Positions 6,278-7,993 of a stretch of 7,993 bases of DNA are shown in pieces; position 1 is the stretch's first letter; each line of letters opens with the position of its first letter. This DNA is from Nitrososphaerota archaeon (GTDB taxonomy: Archaea > Thermoproteota > Nitrososphaeria > Nitrososphaerales > JAHFOH01). The stretch covers positions 1 to 7,993 of the forward strand of contig JAHFOH010000053.1 in assembly GCA_023266955.1 (NCBI GenBank). Direction: 5' to 3'. Under the pieces are notes generated by a model. The model was not told where the DNA came from. It saw only the letters and a program-made list of their open reading frames with translations, and did not search any database. Both the position numbers and the translations under genes were made by a program.

Positions 6278-7291
6278 TTGAGAAGCTCCAGGAACGACCT
6301 GAAATGTTTGGGTTTAGAGAGCACAGCTCACACTTTCGGTGCGTCGGTAGCCTCTGGCCCTAGAAACGGAAAAATTCTGTCCGATGTCAAGGATCTTTAC
6401 AAACCAGCTCCAGGGTCGGGGATTCACCCACGAGAGGCGGCAACTCATCATGCGAAAGTGGCGCCAGAGATTGTCAGGGAGGCACTTCGGAAGGCGAACC
6501 TTACCATTGAGGCTATTGACTGCATAGCGTTTGCCATGGGACCTGGATTGGGCGCGTGTCTCAGAGTAGGTGCTGTAGTCGCGAGGGCTCTATCAAGCTA
6601 CGCTAGGAAGAGCCTAGTTGCCGTAAATCACGCTGTCGGACACATTGAGCTCGCTACCCTACTAACTGGCTCAAAGGACCCAATAACCCTCCTAGTTTCT
6701 GGAGGACACACGGCCATCACGGCCCTCGAATCTGGGAGATGGAGAGTTTTTGGAGAGACGCTTGATCTGACAATCGGACAGTTGGTTGATCAATTCGGGA
6801 GAGAACTTGGTTACAGCTCACCATCAGGACAAAAAATCGAGAGCTTAGCCGCGAAATCTTCCCGCTACATCAACCTTCCTTATTCAGTGAAAGGAAACGA
6901 TGTCTCACTATCTGGTACACTAACGGCAGCCAAGAAGCTGCTAAGCCAAGGGGCAAAAGCAGAGGATATCGCATATTCGATTCAAGAAACTGCGTTCGCC
7001 ATGATAACCGAAGTAACAGAACGTGCACTAGCCTTCACCCAGAAACATGAAGTATTGCTGACGGGGGGAGTGGCAGCTAACACGAGACTGCAAAAAATGC
7101 TGCGACAAATGGGCGCAAGGCACGGAGCTACATTCTACGTTGTGCCAAAGGAATACACCGGTGACTGCGGAGCGCAGATCGCTTGGACAGGGCTCCTCTC
7201 ATACGCATCTGGCAATTTCACCAAGGTAGCAGAAAGTATGGTTAAGCAGTCTTGGAGAGTCGACAAGGTCGATATATCGTGGAGAAGCTGA
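6278..7291 (+). CDS. kae1: KEOPS subunit Kae1, tRNA N6-threonylcarbamoyladenosine synthase
   Basis: Kae1 is the catalytic subunit of the KEOPS complex, which transfers threonylcarbamoyl from threonylcarbamoyl-AMP to A37 of ANN-decoding tRNAs. The 337-residue protein has the ASKHA-fold opening CLGLESTAHTFG (10-21), HPREAATHHAKVAPEIV (50-66), GPGLGACLRVG (88-98), VNHAVGHIELA with metal-binding His118 and His122 (116-126), SGGHT (141-145), GETLD (159-163), LLTGGVAANTRL (260-271) and GDCGAQIAWTG with the metal-ligand Asp296 (295-305). TTG 6278 is the only start after the upstream in-frame TGA; it adds about nine residues to the usual MxCLGIE beginning. A TTG at 6308 is possible but would remove the first strand. 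Small deviations, PSGQ for the usual PGGP (182-185) and DCG for DNG, spare the ligands. It overlaps bud32, its direct regulator and partner. Confidence 0.96.
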   Translation: MRSSRNDLKCLGLESTAHTFGASVASGPRNGKILSDVKDLYKPAPGSGIHPREAATHHAKVAPEIVREALRKANLTIEAIDCIAFAMGPGLGACLRVGAVVARALSSYARKSLVAVNHAVGHIELATLLTGSKDPITLLVSGGHTAITALESGRWRVFGETLDLTIGQLVDQFGRELGYSSPSGQKIESLAAKSSRYINLPYSVKGNDVSLSGTLTAAKKLLSQGAKAEDIAYSIQETAFAMITEVTERALAFTQKHEVLLTGGVAANTRLQKMLRQMGARHGATFYVVPKEYTGDCGAQIAWTGLLSYASGNFTKVAESMVKQSWRVDKVDISWRS

Positions 7292-7911
7292 TTTCAAAAG
7301 GGGCCGAAGCAGACCTCTACCTAGGCGAATGGTACGGAATTCCCGCAGTCTCTAAGATTAGAAAACCCAAACCATACAGGGTTCCTCAACTTGATCAAGA
7401 AATCAGACGACAGAGAACAGTCCGAGAAGCTTCATTCATGACAGAGGCCAGACGAGGTGGAGTAACGACGCCCATTTTGTACTTCGTTGACGAGAATAAA
7501 GCGGAGATAATCATGCAGTATATTGAAGGAAGACGGATCAGGGAGCTTTTGAAGCAGGGCGACGGTGACCCCGAAATCTTCTCTCGCCTAGGGCAAAGTA
7601 TTGCTAATCTGCACCTTCATGGCATTATGCATGGCGATTTAACGACATCAAATTTCGTTCTTACGCCAGATCATAAATTAGTCTTCCTAGATTTTGGACT
7701 AACATTCTTCTCGAACCGAATCGAGGACATGGCTGTTGATCTCCACTTAATGAAGCAGGTCCTGAATAGCGCACATACTAGTGTTTCGAGTCAAGTGTTT
7801 AAGAGCGTCTTGGAGGGGTATCAACTGAGGGCAGGAAAGAACTTAGTTAGGGAGATTGGGGCGAAAATCCGCGAAATTGAGAGAAGGGGGAGGTACGCGA
7901 GAGTTGACTGA
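7279..7911 (+). CDS. bud32: KEOPS subunit Bud32, small atypical kinase/ATPase
   Basis: Bud32 (PRPK family) binds Kae1 and hydrolyses ATP to support tRNA t6A synthesis. Counting from GTG 7279, the 210-residue protein is the expected size. It shows the glycine-poor nucleotide loop SKGAEADLY (6-14), beta3 lysine K26 in VSKIRKPKPYR, REASFMTEAR (49-58), the catalytic loop HGDLTTSN (118-125), metal-binding DFG (138-140), IEDMAVDL (148-155) and the C-terminal RGRYA (203-207) that reaches the active site in family structures. An in-frame TTG at 7252 would lengthen the overlap with kae1 to 40 bp. I choose GTG 7279 because relatives begin five or six residues before GAEA and a GGTCGAT sequence (7267-7273) precedes it at usable spacing; the overlap is then 13 bp. 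In some archaea kae1 and bud32 are fused; here they are separate but translationally coupled. Confidence 0.95.
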   Translation: MEKLISKGAEADLYLGEWYGIPAVSKIRKPKPYRVPQLDQEIRRQRTVREASFMTEARRGGVTTPILYFVDENKAEIIMQYIEGRRIRELLKQGDGDPEIFSRLGQSIANLHLHGIMHGDLTTSNFVLTPDHKLVFLDFGLTFFSNRIEDMAVDLHLMKQVLNSAHTSVSSQVFKSVLEGYQLRAGKNLVREIGAKIREIERRGRYARVD

Positions 7912-7928
7912 GTGCATTTCGAGTAATC

Positions 7929-7938
7929 CTTATTTTAG
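7929..7938 (+). promoter_or_regulatory. Candidate TATA box for rps15
   Basis: CTTATTTTAG is centred about 30 nt upstream of the rps15 ATG in the 52-bp gap after bud32. This spacing suits a nearly leaderless mRNA and suggests rps15 has its own promoter as well as any read-through from kae1-bud32. No clear ribosome-binding site lies before the ATG, which fits that reading. Confidence 0.5.
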
Positions 7939-7963
7939 GAGCGAGAAATCACCGGCGGCCTAG

Positions 7964-7993
7964 ATGGCACGAATTCACGCTCATCGCAGGGGT
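7964..7993 (+). CDS. rps15: 30S ribosomal protein S15, first ten codons
   Basis: Only the start is inside the window: ATG followed by ARIHAHRRG, which matches the conserved N-terminus of archaeal/eukaryotic-type S15 (MARxHxxxxGKS). This form carries an N-terminal extension not found in bacterial S15 and binds 16S rRNA in the small subunit. The gene lies 52 bp after bud32 in the same direction. KEOPS genes near rps15 is a familiar archaeal arrangement, which supports the call despite its shortness. It continues beyond the right edge. Confidence 0.8.
   Translation, partial: MARIHAHRRG

Overview
The window reads as chromosomal DNA from an archaeon, most likely of the TACK group (Thaumarchaeota or Bathyarchaeia-like). 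The evidence is a KEOPS pair kae1-bud32 next to an archaeal-type ribosomal protein S15 start, an archaeal lipid (geranylgeranyl) reductase, a TrmB-family regulator, an archaeal exosome-linked RNA-binding protein (COG1325), TATA-like boxes about 26-30 nt upstream of several starts, and frequent TTG/GTG initiation. The phylum is inferred from protein flavour only; there is no rRNA to fix it. No mobile element, CRISPR array, tRNA or rRNA was seen.

Left half (1-4562), all on the minus strand. In transcription order it holds a geranylgeranyl-reductase-family flavoprotein (3098-4528), an AMP-forming acetyl-CoA synthetase (1033-2973), moaC (413-838) and moaB, whose TTG start abuts the moaC stop and whose 3' end is cut by the window edge. 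moaC and moaB form a molybdopterin (Mo or W cofactor) pair. The acetyl-CoA synthetase sits alone, with gaps of 124 and about 194 bp on its two sides.

Centre (4562-5573). A shared AT-rich divergent promoter separates the flavoprotein gene from a plus-strand TrmB-like transcription regulator. The regulator overlaps by 8 bp a small 80-residue gene of unknown function, which has a perfect GGTGATC ribosome-binding site. This divergon is the least explained part of the window. The flavoprotein also has a problem start: its conserved FAD-binding strand is encoded upstream of any standard in-frame start codon, and a leaderless GTG sits exactly where transcription should begin but one base out of frame.

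Right half (5574-7993). A 181-bp convergent intergenic stretch with several hairpins is followed by a minus-strand COG1325 RNA-binding protein. Divergent from it is the plus-strand translation cluster kae1-bud32 (overlapping; tRNA t6A synthesis), then the first ten codons of rps15 with its own TATA-like box. The right half is therefore a tRNA-modification, RNA-processing and ribosome neighbourhood. The left half is cofactor, acetate and lipid metabolism.
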